This document shows, in pieces, positions 9,691 through 19,905 of a stretch of 64,000 nt of DNA. Origin of the DNA: Shewanella benthica (lineage in GTDB: Bacteria; Pseudomonadota; Gammaproteobacteria; Enterobacterales; Shewanellaceae). The DNA lies in assembly GCA_023284085.1 (NCBI GenBank), contig JAKVHY010000008.1, positions 1 to 64,000 on the forward strand, read 5' to 3'. A program made the translations under genes and the position numbers. Under the pieces are notes generated by a model. That model saw only the letters and a program-made list of their open reading frames with translations. It was not told where the DNA came from and ran no database searches. How positions within the stretch are numbered: position 1 is the first letter of the stretch; the number at the start of each line of letters is the position of its first letter.

Positions 9691-10755
9691 TTACGAGCTA
9701 AGCTTATTCATTCTGTCTCTCGAAGCTTTAGCGAGAGAGCGAAGCAGTTTCTCCGAGTCTTCCCAATGCAAACAGGCATCTGTGATGCTTTTACCATAGA
9801 CCAGCTCTTCTCCAGGGATCACCTTCTGGTTACCCTCTTCGATGAAGCTTTCGGCCATGATGCCTGCGATAGCCGTCGAGCCTTCATTCATCTGTTTGAT
9901 GATGCTGTCGGCGACGATGAGTTGCTGGGCATGTTTCTTCTGGCTGTTACCGTGGCTGAAGTCGACAACCATACGATGGGAAACACCTAAGCTTTTCAGT
10001 TGCTCAGCGGCGGCATTGACGTCTTCGGCGTGATAGTTAGGTTGCTTACCACCCCGTAGAATGATGTGGCCAAATGGGTTACCACTGGTGCGATACACCG
10101 CCATGGCGCCATCTTTATCCGGAGAATAGAAGATGTGCGGCTCTTTTGCTGCGCGTACGGCATCGATGGCAATATTGATGTTGCCGTCGGTGCCATTTTT
10201 AAAACCAACCGGGCAAGATAGGGCCGATGCCATCTCACGGTGAATTTGACTCTCTGTGGTACGTGCGCCGACAGCGCCCCAGGTTATAAGGTCGGCGATA
10301 TACTGACCGTTCACCATATCGAGGAATTCGGTTGCGATAGGTAATTTAAGTTCGGTAATTTTTTGCAATAATTCACGGGCGAGACGAAGTCCCTTGTTGG
10401 CGTTGAAACTGCCATCGAGATCGGGATCTGAGATGAGTCCTTTCCAGCCGACTGTGGTTCTGGGCTTCTCGAAGTAGACGCGCATCAGGATACACAGATC
10501 GTCTTTCAGTTCCATATGCAGTTTTGCCAAGCGCTCCGCATAATCTATGGCCGCCTTGGTGTCATGAATTGAGCAGGGACCTATGATAACCAGGAGTCGT
10601 GAGTCTTCACCGGTTAAGATAGCCTCGACTTCGCGTCTCTGTTGAACAAGGTAGTCGGCAGCCTCTTGTGTGAGGGGATATTCAGAAGCTAATTTAGCGG
10701 GAGAAATTGCCTTACATAATAAAGTGGTGCGTAGTTCATCTGTTTTAATGGTCAT
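9691..10755 (-). CDS. aroH: 3-deoxy-7-phosphoheptulonate synthase (class I DAHP synthase)
   Basis: The enzyme condenses phosphoenolpyruvate with erythrose 4-phosphate, the first step of aromatic amino acid synthesis. The 354-residue sequence has the class I signatures LVIIGPCSIHD, YFEKPRTTVGWKGLISDPDLDGS, GARTTESQIHREMASALSCPVGFKNGTDG and VDFSHGNSQKKH. The N-terminus (KTDELRTTLL) resembles E. coli AroH, and the order aroH-ppsR-ppsA is the E. coli order, which supports the Trp-type isozyme name. I see no TrpR or TyrR operator upstream, so the feedback amino acid and regulation are not settled. PEP synthase nearby would supply one substrate. Confidence 0.9.
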   Translation of the reverse strand: MTIKTDELRTTLLCKAISPAKLASEYPLTQEAADYLVQQRREVEAILTGEDSRLLVIIGPCSIHDTKAAIDYAERLAKLHMELKDDLCILMRVYFEKPRTTVGWKGLISDPDLDGSFNANKGLRLARELLQKITELKLPIATEFLDMVNGQYIADLITWGAVGARTTESQIHREMASALSCPVGFKNGTDGNINIAIDAVRAAKEPHIFYSPDKDGAMAVYRTSGNPFGHIILRGGKQPNYHAEDVNAAAEQLKSLGVSHRMVVDFSHGNSQKKHAQQLIVADSIIKQMNEGSTAIAGIMAESFIEEGNQKVIPGEELVYGKSITDACLHWEDSEKLLRSLAKASRDRMNKLSS

Positions 10756-10921
10756 TCATTGTACCGAGCGTTCGTAAGGGCATTTAGCCTGATTGCTTCG
10801 GATTATAACGAATAGTTTAAAGATGCACAGCGCCTTGATCACGAAAAGTGAGGCTAATTTCGGCTATCTGTGCATATATCTCGATAAACAAGTGAATGTT
10901 TAAGCCGTTTTAGGCCCCATA

Positions 10922-11734
10922 TCAGAACATATGACGTTTCAGTCCTGTGATATCGAGGATCTTAGTGGCTATCTCTTCGACCGAATGATTGGTGGTGTCG
11001 ACGTAGGGGATACGCTCGCGTTTGTACATCATCTCTACCTCTTTGACTTCGATACGACATTGACGCAACGAGGAGTAACGGCTGTTCTCCATGCGGCTCT
11101 GGCGTATTTCATGGAGACGCACCGGATCTATGGTTAGACCGAATAGTTTTTTCTTATTACGTTTGAGTTCTGGGGGAAGTTTGAGGTTATCCATGTCATC
11201 TTCGACAAAGGGATAGTTGGCGGCTTTAATGCCGAACTGCAGCGAAAGGTAGAGACTACTTGGGGTCTTGCCACAACGAGACACACCTAATAGTACCAGG
11301 TCGGCGCTATCTATGTTCTTTAATGTCTGACCGTCATCATTGTCCATGGTGTAATTGATGGCTTCTATTCGAGCTTCATAGCCTTCATTTCCCTTGCCGT
11401 GAGTTCGATGAACCACGGGAGAGGCTTTCATTCCCAATTGTTTCTCTAATGGGGCCACAAAAGTGTTCAAAAAATCATAATCTATGCCTTCACTGCTGAA
11501 GATGATGTCTCGAATCTCAGCTTTGACGATAGAGTGGAACACTAAGGGACGTTCACCTGTGGTAATAAAACAATCATCTATTTGCGCTTTAATAGTATGA
11601 GCTTTAGCTTCCGTTTCGACGAAGGGAATTGTAAGCGCGTCAAATTCAACGGGAAATTGTGATAAAACCGCATGGCCAAACACCTCTGCCGTGATGGCGG
11701 TGCCGTCTGAGATATAGAAAACTTTACGTAACAT
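10922..11734 (-). CDS. ppsR: PEP synthase regulatory protein (kinase/pyrophosphorylase)
   Basis: PpsR inactivates PEP synthase by ADP-dependent phosphorylation of a threonine near the catalytic histidine and reactivates it by phosphate-dependent removal. The 270-residue product has the family opening [17 protein letters not shown] and the P-loop-like [15 protein letters not shown] near residue 150. The open frame extends upstream to 11887, but the ATG at 11734 has AAGAGGT at a good distance and starts the conserved sequence; the longer reading would overlap ppsA. It is divergent from its target ppsA, with about 125 bases between the starts. Confidence 0.93.
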   Translation of the reverse strand: MLRKVFYISDGTAITAEVFGHAVLSQFPVEFDALTIPFVETEAKAHTIKAQIDDCFITTGERPLVFHSIVKAEIRDIIFSSEGIDYDFLNTFVAPLEKQLGMKASPVVHRTHGKGNEGYEARIEAINYTMDNDDGQTLKNIDSADLVLLGVSRCGKTPSSLYLSLQFGIKAANYPFVEDDMDNLKLPPELKRNKKKLFGLTIDPVRLHEIRQSRMENSRYSSLRQCRIEVKEVEMMYKRERIPYVDTTNHSVEEIATKILDITGLKRHMF

Positions 11735-11860
11735 TTTGACCTCTTGTAGTAATAAAATTACAAATAAAATTATAGATTTACGCTTGTTGCGATGGAGTGT
11801 AAAATGCCGCTGCCCTCCTGTGAAGGGGCCACACTGAAATAAACTTGCGGAGATAGAACT

Positions 11861-14230
11861 GTGCAGCAATATGTACTCTGGTATCAAGAATTAGGCATGG
11901 GTGACGTCAACAAGGTCGGCGGTAAGAACGCTTCTCTTGGAGAGATGATTAGCAACTTAGCTAATGCGGGTGTTCAAGTGCCAGGTGGTTTTGCCACCAC
12001 CTCTTACGCGTTCAATGAGTTTCTTGAACAAAGCGGACTTAACCAGAAGATATACGACATTCTAGATATTCTAGATGTAGATGACGTGAACGCACTCGCT
12101 ACAGCCGGTGCACAGATCAGACAATGGGTGATAGATACCCCATTCCACCCCGAATTTGAGCAGGCCGTAAGAGACTCTTACGACAAGCTTTCCTCTGAAA
12201 CTAAGGATGCATCTTTTGCGGTTCGCTCATCAGCGACAGCAGAAGATATGCCCGATGCTTCATTTGCCGGTCAGCAAGAAACCTTCCTTAACGTTAAAGG
12301 CTATGAAGCGGTTCTGGTAGCGATGAAGCATGTATTTGCCTCATTGTTCAACGATCGCGCTATCTCTTATCGTGTTCACCAAGGTTACGACCATAAAGGT
12401 GTCGCCCTGTCTGCCGGTGTGCAGCGCATGGTTCGCTCCGACACTGCCGCTTCTGGTGTCATGTTCACCATGGACACCGAGTCGGGCAATAATGATGTGG
12501 TATTTATTACCTCTTCATTTGGCCTGGGTGAGATGGTTGTACAAGGTGCGGTTAACCCGGATGAGTTTTATGTCCATAAGCCCATTCTAACGGCCGGTCA
12601 TCAAGCCGTTGTTCGCCGTAATATCGGCAGCAAACTCATTCAGATGGTGTACTCAGATGATGAGGCCCATGGCAAGCAAGTTAAGATAGAAGACGTTGCC
12701 GCCGATAAGCGTCGTCAGTTCTCTATCAATGACGAAGAAGTCATGGAACTGGCTAAGCAGGCTATGGTTATCGAAAAGCACTACGGACGTCCAATGGACA
12801 TCGAATGGGCTAAAGATGGCAATGACGGCAAGCTTTATATCGTCCAGGCTCGCCCTGAGACTGTGCGTTCTCGTGAAGATGTACAGTTGATTGAACGCTA
12901 TCATCTTAAGACTAAGGGTGAGGTACTCTGTGAAGGCCGCGCCATCGGTCACAAGATAGGCAGTGGTGTGGCTAAGGTTCTGTCTTCAATTGCTGACATG
13001 GACCAGATTAAAGAAGGTGATGTACTGGTTACCGATATGACAGATCCCGATTGGGAACCTATCATGAAGCGCGCCAGCGCCATTATCACCAACCGTGGTG
13101 GTCGTACGTGCCACGCGGCGATCATTGCCCGTGAATTGGGCGTGCCTGCCGTCGTAGGTTGTGGTGACGTGACCGAACGCATCAAGACTGGCCAAAAAAT
13201 CACAGTTTCATGCTCCGAAGGAGATACAGGCTTCATCTATGAGGGGATCCAGGACTTTGAAGTCACTTCGTCTCGTGTAGATTCTATGCCTGATCTGCCA
13301 ATGAAGATCATGATGAACGTGGGTAACCCGGACAGAGCGTTCGATTTTGCCCGTCTTCCTAATGCCGGTGTTGGCCTTGCTCGTCTAGAGTTCATCATCA
13401 ACCGCATGATAGGTATTCATCCTAAGGCGCTACTCGAGTTCAATCAGCAAGATGCTGCGCTTCAGGAAGAGATCAACGAGATGATCGCGGGTTATTCATC
13501 GCCGGTTGAGTTCTATATTGCACGCCTGGTTGAAGGCATGGCGACTATCGCGTCGGCTTTCTATCCGAAGAAAGTGATTATTCGTATGTCTGATTTTAAG
13601 TCGAACGAATACGCTAACTTGGTGGGTGGTGACAGATACGAGCCTGAAGAAGAGAACCCTATGCTGGGCTTCCGTGGTGCTAGTCGCTACATCTCTGATT
13701 CTTTCCGTGACTGTTTCGCACTCGAGTGTGAGGCTATCAAGCGTGTGCGTAATGAGATGGGTCTGACTAACGTCGAGATCATGATCCCATTCGTTCGTAC
13801 TTTAGGTGAAGCGGCTCAGGTGATTGAACTGCTTAAAGAGGAAGGTCTTGAGCGCGGTAAAGATGGTCTTCGCGTCATCATGATGTGTGAACTGCCTTCT
13901 AATGCACTGCTTGCCGAGCAGTTCCTCGAGTACTTTGATGGTTTCTCTATCGGTTCTAACGATTTGACTCAGTTGACTTTAGGTCTGGATCGCGACTCAG
14001 GTATCATCAGTCATCTATTTGATGAGCGTGACGAAGCCGTTAAAATCCTGCTGGCTATGGCCATTAAAGCCGCTAAGGCTAAGGGCGCTTATGTCGGGAT
14101 CTGTGGTCAAGGACCTTCGGATCATGCCGATTTCGCTGCCTGGTTAGTCGAGCAAGGCATCGACACGGTTTCACTGAATCCCGACACTGTGATCGATACC
14201 TGGCTGTATTTGGGTAAAGCACAGAGTTAA
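11861..14230 (+). CDS. ppsA: Phosphoenolpyruvate synthase
   Basis: PpsA converts pyruvate and ATP to PEP, AMP and phosphate for gluconeogenesis. The 789 residues contain an N-terminal ATP-binding domain ([34 protein letters not shown]), the swivelling domain with the catalytic His418 in [15 protein letters not shown], and the C-terminal PEP/pyruvate barrel ([36 protein letters not shown]). The start is GTG, preceded by GGAGA. The gene diverges from ppsR and is closed by a strong terminator. Acetate use through acs would require gluconeogenic PEP formation, so its closeness to the acetate genes makes physiological sense, though no shared control is visible. Confidence 0.97.
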   Translation: MQQYVLWYQELGMGDVNKVGGKNASLGEMISNLANAGVQVPGGFATTSYAFNEFLEQSGLNQKIYDILDILDVDDVNALATAGAQIRQWVIDTPFHPEFEQAVRDSYDKLSSETKDASFAVRSSATAEDMPDASFAGQQETFLNVKGYEAVLVAMKHVFASLFNDRAISYRVHQGYDHKGVALSAGVQRMVRSDTAASGVMFTMDTESGNNDVVFITSSFGLGEMVVQGAVNPDEFYVHKPILTAGHQAVVRRNIGSKLIQMVYSDDEAHGKQVKIEDVAADKRRQFSINDEEVMELAKQAMVIEKHYGRPMDIEWAKDGNDGKLYIVQARPETVRSREDVQLIERYHLKTKGEVLCEGRAIGHKIGSGVAKVLSSIADMDQIKEGDVLVTDMTDPDWEPIMKRASAIITNRGGRTCHAAIIARELGVPAVVGCGDVTERIKTGQKITVSCSEGDTGFIYEGIQDFEVTSSRVDSMPDLPMKIMMNVGNPDRAFDFARLPNAGVGLARLEFIINRMIGIHPKALLEFNQQDAALQEEINEMIAGYSSPVEFYIARLVEGMATIASAFYPKKVIIRMSDFKSNEYANLVGGDRYEPEEENPMLGFRGASRYISDSFRDCFALECEAIKRVRNEMGLTNVEIMIPFVRTLGEAAQVIELLKEEGLERGKDGLRVIMMCELPSNALLAEQFLEYFDGFSIGSNDLTQLTLGLDRDSGIISHLFDERDEAVKILLAMAIKAAKAKGAYVGICGQGPSDHADFAAWLVEQGIDTVSLNPDTVIDTWLYLGKAQS

Positions 14231-14257
14231 TTATTCTTTACATAGAATAAGCTAATC

Positions 14258-14288
14258 TTAAAAGCCGCTATATAGCGGCTTTTTTTTA
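14258..14288 (+). terminator. Terminator of ppsA
   Basis: AAAGCCGCTA and TAGCGGCTTT form a tight stem followed by eight T, 28 bases after the ppsA stop codon. Confidence 0.9.
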
Positions 14289-14346
14289 TGTCAGATTTTT
14301 ATATAATGGTGGCATAATTACATAAATATAATAGACAGAAACATAT

Positions 14347-17300
14347 ATGTTACCTAACCCTAAGTTGCCCAAGTTATCACATGAAAACACCCTAGAGCCT
14401 GAATACCTTGCCTTCTTAATCGCACTCGAACGCAGTGAGTTCAGTGGTGACATAGACAAGCGTTACAGTGCACGCTTAGCTCAGGCAACCGATAACTCTG
14501 TCTATCAATTTTTGCCTCAGGCTGTTCTTTACCCCAGAAATCAACAAGATGTTGCCCTTGCCCTTTCGCTTGCTTCACGAAAAGAGTTCGATAGCGTGGT
14601 ATTCAGTGCTCGTGGTGGCGGCACCGGCACCAATGGTCAGTCACTGACCCATGGTTTGATTTTAGATCTGTCTCGCCACCTCAATAACGTGTTGGAGATC
14701 AATGCCGAGGAGGGCTGGGTGAGGGTAGAGGCCGGTGTGGTCAAGGATGCCCTCAACGATGCGCTCAGGGAACATGGCTTCTTTTTCAGTCCGGATCTAT
14801 CTACCTCCAACCGTGCCACCATGGGGGGCATGATAAATACCGATGCTTCCGGGGCGGGCTCGCTGGTTTATGGCAAGACTTCCGATCATGTACTCGAGCT
14901 ATCCAGCGTGTTATATGATGGCAGCGTATTGAATACTTATGCAGTTAAGCGTGAGGAATTGAAAAATGTCGCAGCGATCACTAATAACCCACTCGGTCAG
15001 CAGTTAATCGCTAAAATCGCCGATATGTGCAGTGACAATCGTGGTGAGATAGAAACGCGTTTTCCTAAGCTCAATCGATTTCTCACCGGCTATGATCTGA
15101 AAAACGTCTGGAATGATGAGTTAACCGAATTTAATCTGTCGCGCATCTTAACCGGCTCCGAAGGCACTCTGGCGGTGATCACCGAGGCTAAATTGGATAT
15201 CACGCCTCTGCCTGATGTCCGCATGATGGTCAACATCAAGTATGACTCATTTGAATCTGCGCTGCGTCATGCCCCTGAGTTGGTTAAAGCCAAAGCGACT
15301 GTGGTAGAAACTGTCGATTCTAAGGTCCTCAATTTAGCCCAGCAAGATATCATCTGGCATTCTGTCTCAGACTTGATTAAAGATGTGCCTGGCAGTCGTA
15401 TCGATGGCCTGAATATGGTGGAGTTTGCCGGTGAAAGAGAAGAGGTTGAAGCAAGAGTATCTAAGCTTATCTTCAGCCTGGATGCTCAGCTAGCAGCTGG
15501 TTCTCGTGGCTTACTCGGTTATCAGCAGACCAGTGATAAAACCAGTATCAATATGATCTACGCCATGCGTAAGAAGGCGGTTGGCTTGCTAGGGGCAATG
15601 AAGGGGCGACGTAAGCCCATAGCCTTTGCCGAAGATACCGCCGTACCGCCGGAGAAGTTAGCCGACTTTATCATGGAATTCAGAGCCCTGCTCGACAGCC
15701 ATCAGCTTCAATATGGCATGTTCGGTCATGTGGATGCTGGGGTATTGCATGTGAGGCCGGCACTGGACATGTGTGATATCAATGACGAAAAATTGTTGAA
15801 GCGAGTTTCCGATCAAGTTGCTGCGCTAACCCTTAAATATGGCGGCTTGATGTGGGGCGAGCACGGTAAAGGGGTGCGCGGCGAGTATGGCCCGGCGGTA
15901 TTTGGTCAGCATCTGTATGGCCTGCTCGAAGAGGTGAAGGGACTGTTCGATCCCCATAATAAACTCAACCCTGGCAAGCTGGTGGCGCCCAAAGGCACTG
16001 GAGCCTTGATCTACAATGTCGACAGTGCCAAACGTGGTAGCTTAGATCGACAGATCCCGATACAGACTCGGGATGCATTCCCCGATGTGATGAACTGTAA
16101 TGGCAATGGCCTGTGTTTCAACTACAGCAGCTATTCACCCATGTGTCCCTCATTTAAGGTGACGGGTGACAGAGTCCAATCGCCGAAGGGGCGTGCGGGT
16201 CTGATGCGAGAGTGGCTGCGTCTGCTGGAGAAAGAGGGGGTGGATGTGGTAGAGCTTGCGAAGCAAAAACCTCAGGGTTTGCTACAGAGGGCTCAAAATA
16301 GCTTAAAAGCTAAGAGTGAATACGACTACTCCCACGAAGTTATGGAGTCGTTGAAGGGCTGTTTAGCCTGTAAGGCCTGTGCATCTCAGTGTCCGGTTAA
16401 GGTCGATGTGCCTAAGTTCAGGGCACAATTTTTCAATATCTACTACCAAAGGTATCTGCGTCCGGCAAAAGATTATCTGGTGGCCGGCATCGAGGACTCT
16501 TTACCCCTGATGGCCATCGCGCCCAGACTCACTAATGTCCTGGCGCAGAACAGCGTCAGTCAGTGGGTGATAAAGAAGTCCTTGGGTTATGTGGATGCGC
16601 CGGCTTTATCTGTGCCGACCCTGAAACAGCAATTAGATGGTCATGCATGTAGAGGTTACGATCTTGAAGCGCTGGAAGCGATTACTGATGATGAACGTCA
16701 TCAATATGTCTTGGTGGTTCAAGATCCATTTAATAGCTTCTATGAAGCTGACACGGTTTACCATTTTATCAAGCTCATTGAAAAGATGGGGCTTAAGCCT
16801 GTGTTACTGCCCTATAAACCTAATGGTAAGCCCATTCATATTAAAGGCTTCTTGGATAAGTTTGCCAAGACTGCTCAATCGTCGGCGGATTTTTTGACCA
16901 AGTTGCATGCATTGAACATGCCCATGGTAGGGGTCGATCCGGCCATGGTATTGTGTTATCGCGATGAGTATCGAGAAGTTTTAGGTGATGCCAGAGGTGA
17001 TTTCGAGGTTAAACTGTCCAGTGAGTGGCTGCTCGAGGCGATAAAATCCATGCCCGCGGTGGCGGAACAGGTCAAGAATACCCGCTTTACTTGGTTCAGC
17101 CACTGTACTGAATCGACTGCTAAGCCAAGTACCGGCGCCGAATGGAAGACGATTTTCTCTCATTTTGGTGCCAAACTTGAGACGGTGAGCTTAGGGTGTT
17201 GTGGCATGGCAGGCACTTATGGCCATGAGCTCGAGAACAAGCAGCGTTCTAAGTCTCTGTATGAAATGTCATGGGAGCAGGCCATGAAGGCCGTACCTCA

Positions 17301-17412
17301 GGAGCAAGTATTGGTATCGGGTTACTCTTGTCGTACTCAGGTGAAGCGCTTCGGTGGTTTTAAGCCAAGACATCCGGTGCAGGCGTTATTGAGTTTAATT
17401 ATTGCAGACTAG
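14347..17412 (+). CDS. ydiJ: YdiJ-like FAD-binding/iron-sulfur oxidoreductase
   Basis: This 1021-residue protein fuses a GlcD-type FAD-binding oxidase (ARGGGTGTNGQSL near residue 85, TGSEGTLAVITEAKLDI near 275, RGEYGPAVFGQHLYGLLEEVK near 515) to a GlpC/CCG-type iron-sulfur part with CNGNGLCFNYSSYSPMCPS and CLACKACASQCPVKVD, then a CCG domain (LGCCGMAGTYGHE) near the C-terminus. The layout and length match E. coli YdiJ, reported as a 2-hydroxyacid (D-2-hydroxyglutarate type) dehydrogenase; the exact substrate here is not visible. It probably feeds electrons to the quinone pool. It stands alone after the ppsA terminator, ahead of a DUF1285 gene. Confidence 0.88.
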   Translation: MLPNPKLPKLSHENTLEPEYLAFLIALERSEFSGDIDKRYSARLAQATDNSVYQFLPQAVLYPRNQQDVALALSLASRKEFDSVVFSARGGGTGTNGQSLTHGLILDLSRHLNNVLEINAEEGWVRVEAGVVKDALNDALREHGFFFSPDLSTSNRATMGGMINTDASGAGSLVYGKTSDHVLELSSVLYDGSVLNTYAVKREELKNVAAITNNPLGQQLIAKIADMCSDNRGEIETRFPKLNRFLTGYDLKNVWNDELTEFNLSRILTGSEGTLAVITEAKLDITPLPDVRMMVNIKYDSFESALRHAPELVKAKATVVETVDSKVLNLAQQDIIWHSVSDLIKDVPGSRIDGLNMVEFAGEREEVEARVSKLIFSLDAQLAAGSRGLLGYQQTSDKTSINMIYAMRKKAVGLLGAMKGRRKPIAFAEDTAVPPEKLADFIMEFRALLDSHQLQYGMFGHVDAGVLHVRPALDMCDINDEKLLKRVSDQVAALTLKYGGLMWGEHGKGVRGEYGPAVFGQHLYGLLEEVKGLFDPHNKLNPGKLVAPKGTGALIYNVDSAKRGSLDRQIPIQTRDAFPDVMNCNGNGLCFNYSSYSPMCPSFKVTGDRVQSPKGRAGLMREWLRLLEKEGVDVVELAKQKPQGLLQRAQNSLKAKSEYDYSHEVMESLKGCLACKACASQCPVKVDVPKFRAQFFNIYYQRYLRPAKDYLVAGIEDSLPLMAIAPRLTNVLAQNSVSQWVIKKSLGYVDAPALSVPTLKQQLDGHACRGYDLEALEAITDDERHQYVLVVQDPFNSFYEADTVYHFIKLIEKMGLKPVLLPYKPNGKPIHIKGFLDKFAKTAQSSADFLTKLHALNMPMVGVDPAMVLCYRDEYREVLGDARGDFEVKLSSEWLLEAIKSMPAVAEQVKNTRFTWFSHCTESTAKPSTGAEWKTIFSHFGAKLETVSLGCCGMAGTYGHELENKQRSKSLYEMSWEQAMKAVPQEQVLVSGYSCRTQVKRFGGFKPRHPVQALLSLIIAD

Positions 17413-17432
17413 TATACCGGTTGGTATTAGAT

Positions 17433-17461
17433 AAAAAGGCGAGGTTATCCTGGCCTTTTTA
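17433..17461 (+). terminator. Possible weak terminator after ydiJ
   Basis: AAAAAGGC and GCCTTTTT pair around a 12-base loop, 21 bases past the ydiJ stop. The long loop makes it a weak candidate. Confidence 0.4.
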
Positions 17462-17521
17462 TTAGCCTTTCTATTGGCCTTCCTACTGGTAAAATGATTG
17501 AGGGCGACATAAGGAGATGAG

Positions 17522-17986
17522 ATGAGTAAAACATCAGAAAATAGCGAGACAGAGAGAGTCGATACTGCATTGCAGCAGTTGCGGCAAGATAATGCCCTTT
17601 GTACGGAAACCGTGTTATTCAATATCGATAATCAGGGGCTGTGGTTCTACCGAAATGAACCCTTGCCGACTAAGTTTGCTCGTCTGTTCAGCAGTATATT
17701 ACACCGTATCGATGCCGAACACTTTCTGATCACACCGGTTGAAAAACTTAAGGTCTCGGTGGAATCTGTGCCGCTCATTATTGTGGATTACAACGAGCTT
17801 AAGAACGGTTGTTTTGAGCTGGTGACAGGCCTGGATACCCGCTTCGATATTGAGGGTGTGAGCGCCTTTACCATTGAAGAGGACAGCGTCTTCGTTGAGC
17901 TGTCTAATGGGCTAGCGGCCAAGCTAGGCAGGGCCTGTTATTATCGATTCGTAGAAGAGTATATTTTAAAAAATAAAAAAATCTAG
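17522..17986 (+). CDS. DUF1285 family protein
   Basis: A 154-residue soluble protein with the DUF1285 pattern: LWFYRNEPLPTKFARLFSSIL followed by HFLITPVEKLKVSVESVPLIIVDY. No enzymatic motif, signal peptide or membrane segment is visible. The family is widespread in proteobacteria and has no agreed function. AAGGAG precedes the ATG. The gene follows ydiJ on the same strand by 109 bases, with a weak hairpin between them. Confidence 0.75.
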   Translation: MSKTSENSETERVDTALQQLRQDNALCTETVLFNIDNQGLWFYRNEPLPTKFARLFSSILHRIDAEHFLITPVEKLKVSVESVPLIIVDYNELKNGCFELVTGLDTRFDIEGVSAFTIEEDSVFVELSNGLAAKLGRACYYRFVEEYILKNKKI

Positions 17987-18096
17987 GTTAACGCTTTGAT
18001 GTTATATCGTTTTCATAATTAGTTTTGAGTATTGCTAGTTTCTTGTGAGCTTAGTGGTAATATTAAATTAGATCCTTATTGAATTGGAGGTGCTAG

Positions 18097-18516
18097 TTGA
18101 AACATTATGAAAGTCTTGGCTACTTGGTATCTCACTTGAATATAGATCTGCAAAATGCATTGGATGAGAAACTCAAACGATACCAACTCGATATTAAGCT
18201 TTGGCCGGTTCTTTTTGCCCTGTGGCAAGAGGAGGGAATAACGCAAACTGAGTTATCTAAGCGTTGTGATGTCGCTAACTACACCATGACTCGGTTATTA
18301 GACCAGCTGCAGACACAAGGTTTAATCCATCGCCATCAAGAAGCCGACAATCGTCGTGCTTTTCAGATTTTTTTAACCGACATCGGCAAAGCCCTGGAGC
18401 AAGATTTAATCTGTGAAGCCGAAAGGGTCAATGACAATTTTCTGGTCAACCTGTCTGAAGATGAGCAAGCGTCTTTTATCATTATGCTCAATAAGATCAA
18501 TCGCTTTTCCATTTGA
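18097..18516 (+). CDS. MarR-family transcriptional regulator
   Basis: This 139-residue protein is a winged-helix MarR regulator: TQTELSKRCDVANYTMTRLLDQLQTQGLIHRHQEADNRRAFQIFLTDIG gives the recognition helix and the wing with the family DxRR-like DNRRA motif. Members bind short palindromes as dimers and usually respond to a small ligand. The start is TTG with GGAGG eight bases upstream; I see no better ATG. The predicted target is unknown; the downstream side has been invaded by a transposon-like element just after the stop codon. Confidence 0.85.
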   Translation: MKHYESLGYLVSHLNIDLQNALDEKLKRYQLDIKLWPVLFALWQEEGITQTELSKRCDVANYTMTRLLDQLQTQGLIHRHQEADNRRAFQIFLTDIGKALEQDLICEAERVNDNFLVNLSEDEQASFIIMLNKINRFSI

Positions 18517-18518
18517 TC

Positions 18519-18843
18519 GGTTAATACCATTCCATATAAGTATCTGGTCAGTTCAGAGACTCTCAGTTTTTTCAATTCAAGGCACATTGATGAGGAAATG
18601 GTTATTCCCTTTTAAGTCAATGCAACACAGAAGTGGAAACACTGAGAGCCTCACGCAGTACGGGTTTCAAAGCCCTTTATGCTACGTTGAATGTTCTCGA
18701 TATACGACTGCATGGATGCAGGAGGTAGAGCAACGCAGGAGCTTGTTGCCGAGAATAACTATTAGCTTCAAACATTCGCCTTGCCTACAGCGCTTTGAAC
18801 TCCCGCTGAATGATCAGATACTTACGCGGAATGGTATAATACC
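18519..18843. mobile_element. MITE-like non-autonomous element
   Basis: The ends are inverted repeats of about 30 bases: left TACCATTCCATATAAGTATC (from 18525) continuing GGTCAGTTC, and the right end (18808-18836), read as its complement, TACCATTCCGCGTAAGTATC continuing TGATCATTC. About 325 bases lie between the outer limits and no reading frame encodes a recognisable transposase. A 3-base TAA flanks both ends and may be the target duplication. The internal sequence resembles repeats I recall from other Shewanella genomes, but only one copy is in this window. It fills the 357-base gap between the MarR gene and the lipoprotein gene. Confidence 0.75.
18832..18840 (+). promoter_or_regulatory. 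Extended -10 in the MITE right end
   Basis: TGGTATAAT is a perfect extended -10 (TGnTATAAT) formed by the right terminal repeat, 33 bases before the lipoprotein start codon. No good -35 is seen, which extended -10 promoters do not strictly need. Confidence 0.45.
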
Positions 18844-18873
18844 TGCCATTGGTTTCAATAGGCACAGCTGCAA

Positions 18874-19287
18874 ATGTTAAAATCCACCTCAATATTCGTC
18901 TTTTCTCTTATGCTGAGCGCCTGCTCTGTTAATATTGCGCAAACTGGCGAACCGTCATCGATAAAGCGGGTGAGCGAGAACAAGTCTGCTCAAATTTATG
19001 TCACTAAGGTCGAGCTTGCAAGGGGTTACACTCTGGTGGTGTCTGAGGGGCCGTTGGAACCGAGATCTATCGGAAGTGTTACCGTAAAACTGTATCGGGA
19101 TTTAACCGTAGGAGACTTCGTCTCTGCAGTGTCATATGCCAGAGATGGGACGATATTAACGTCACTATTGGTTGAGAAGGGGACTAATGAACAAAAGCTG
19201 TCAATTACCACCATCACGGCAGGCAGTGGCAATTACCAAACTAGCCAGCTTATCTGCATCCAAGGTGAAAGGCTCAGTCTGTGCTAG
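18874..19287 (+). CDS. Small lipoprotein of unknown function
   Basis: A 137-residue protein with a lipoprotein signal peptide: Lys3, a hydrophobic stretch and the lipobox LSAC with the modified Cys at residue 17. The mature part is hydrophilic and predicted mostly strand-forming, with two cysteines near the end (ICIQGERLSLC). I do not recognise the family. There is no clear ribosome site. It starts 30 bases after the MITE-like element, whose end may supply its promoter, so its native promoter may have been displaced. Confidence 0.65.
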   Translation: MLKSTSIFVFSLMLSACSVNIAQTGEPSSIKRVSENKSAQIYVTKVELARGYTLVVSEGPLEPRSIGSVTVKLYRDLTVGDFVSAVSYARDGTILTSLLVEKGTNEQKLSITTITAGSGNYQTSQLICIQGERLSLC

Positions 19288-19355
19288 CTCAGAGCGATAG
19301 AGGTGCGCCTATCAGCTTGCTGGTTTAGTCTGGTGGTGCTTATTGAATCAAGTGA

Positions 19356-19700
19356 TCAGTTTAATAGCAGCCAGAGTAAGCCTGACAATGTGGTGAATAT
19401 GACGAGGTTTTGCAATGTTCTTCTACTCTTACTTAGGTTCTCCTTCCCCTGGTGAATACTAGTGATCAGGCTGTTACTCTTATAAATTCGACAGATCATC
19501 TCTTCAGATGTTGGATCGATAAGCAATTGAAAACGACAGGGCTTGCCATCATTAAGCTGGATGTTATGTTCACTGTTGTGGCCGAAATTTAGTTTTCTAG
19601 AGACCCGTTTTCCATTGACAAACACTTGCTCTAAACCACACCAGTTGCTGGCCTGGAGTTCTATCACATCTTGGTTGAAATCATACCTGAAAGTCACCAT
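19356..19700 (-). CDS. Unknown protein with C-terminal membrane anchor
   Basis: A 114-residue protein whose first 75 residues look beta-rich and soluble (VTFRYDFNQDVIEL, VFVNGKRVSRKLNFG, CRFQLLIDP) and whose last 18 residues (LVIFTTLSGLLWLLLN region) form one membrane segment preceded by SKSRRT, which suggests a tail-anchored protein with its bulk in the cytoplasm. I do not recognise the family. It is convergent with the lipoprotein gene. No functional inference is justified. Confidence 0.6.
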   Translation of the reverse strand: MVTFRYDFNQDVIELQASNWCGLEQVFVNGKRVSRKLNFGHNSEHNIQLNDGKPCRFQLLIDPTSEEMICRIYKSNSLITSIHQGKENLSKSRRTLQNLVIFTTLSGLLWLLLN

Positions 19701-19834
19701 AGCATTTTCCTATGCGAGTAAACTAGCTTCAAGTTAAGCTGACAAATATGACATTTTCCAGTACGGTTCGATTAAATTTCTGTGTCTGACTTGTATCTAC
19801 TTGCCAGTGTTGAAAATTTTTATTAGAAATAAAA

Positions 19835-19864
19835 AATGGGACAAAAAATTAATTTTGTCCCATC
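19835..19864 (-). terminator. Terminator of the leucine dehydrogenase gene
   Basis: ATGGGACAAAA and TTTTGTCCCAT form an 11-base stem with a T run following on the minus strand, about 40 bases after the stop codon. Confidence 0.75.
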
Positions 19865-19905
19865 AATATAGTGAAAAAATCTGTAGTGATTTTACCGATA
19901 TTTTT

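Noticed and set aside
10756..10921. TrpR or TyrR operator upstream of aroH
   Set aside because: I looked for the known inverted motifs and found none.
11735..11860. Cra (FruR) site in the ppsR/ppsA gap
   Set aside because: No sequence close to the known Cra palindrome is present.
18413..18880. 155-codon frame across the MarR end and the MITE-like element
   Set aside because: It runs through the end of MarR and the mobile element in another frame, with no protein-like pattern.
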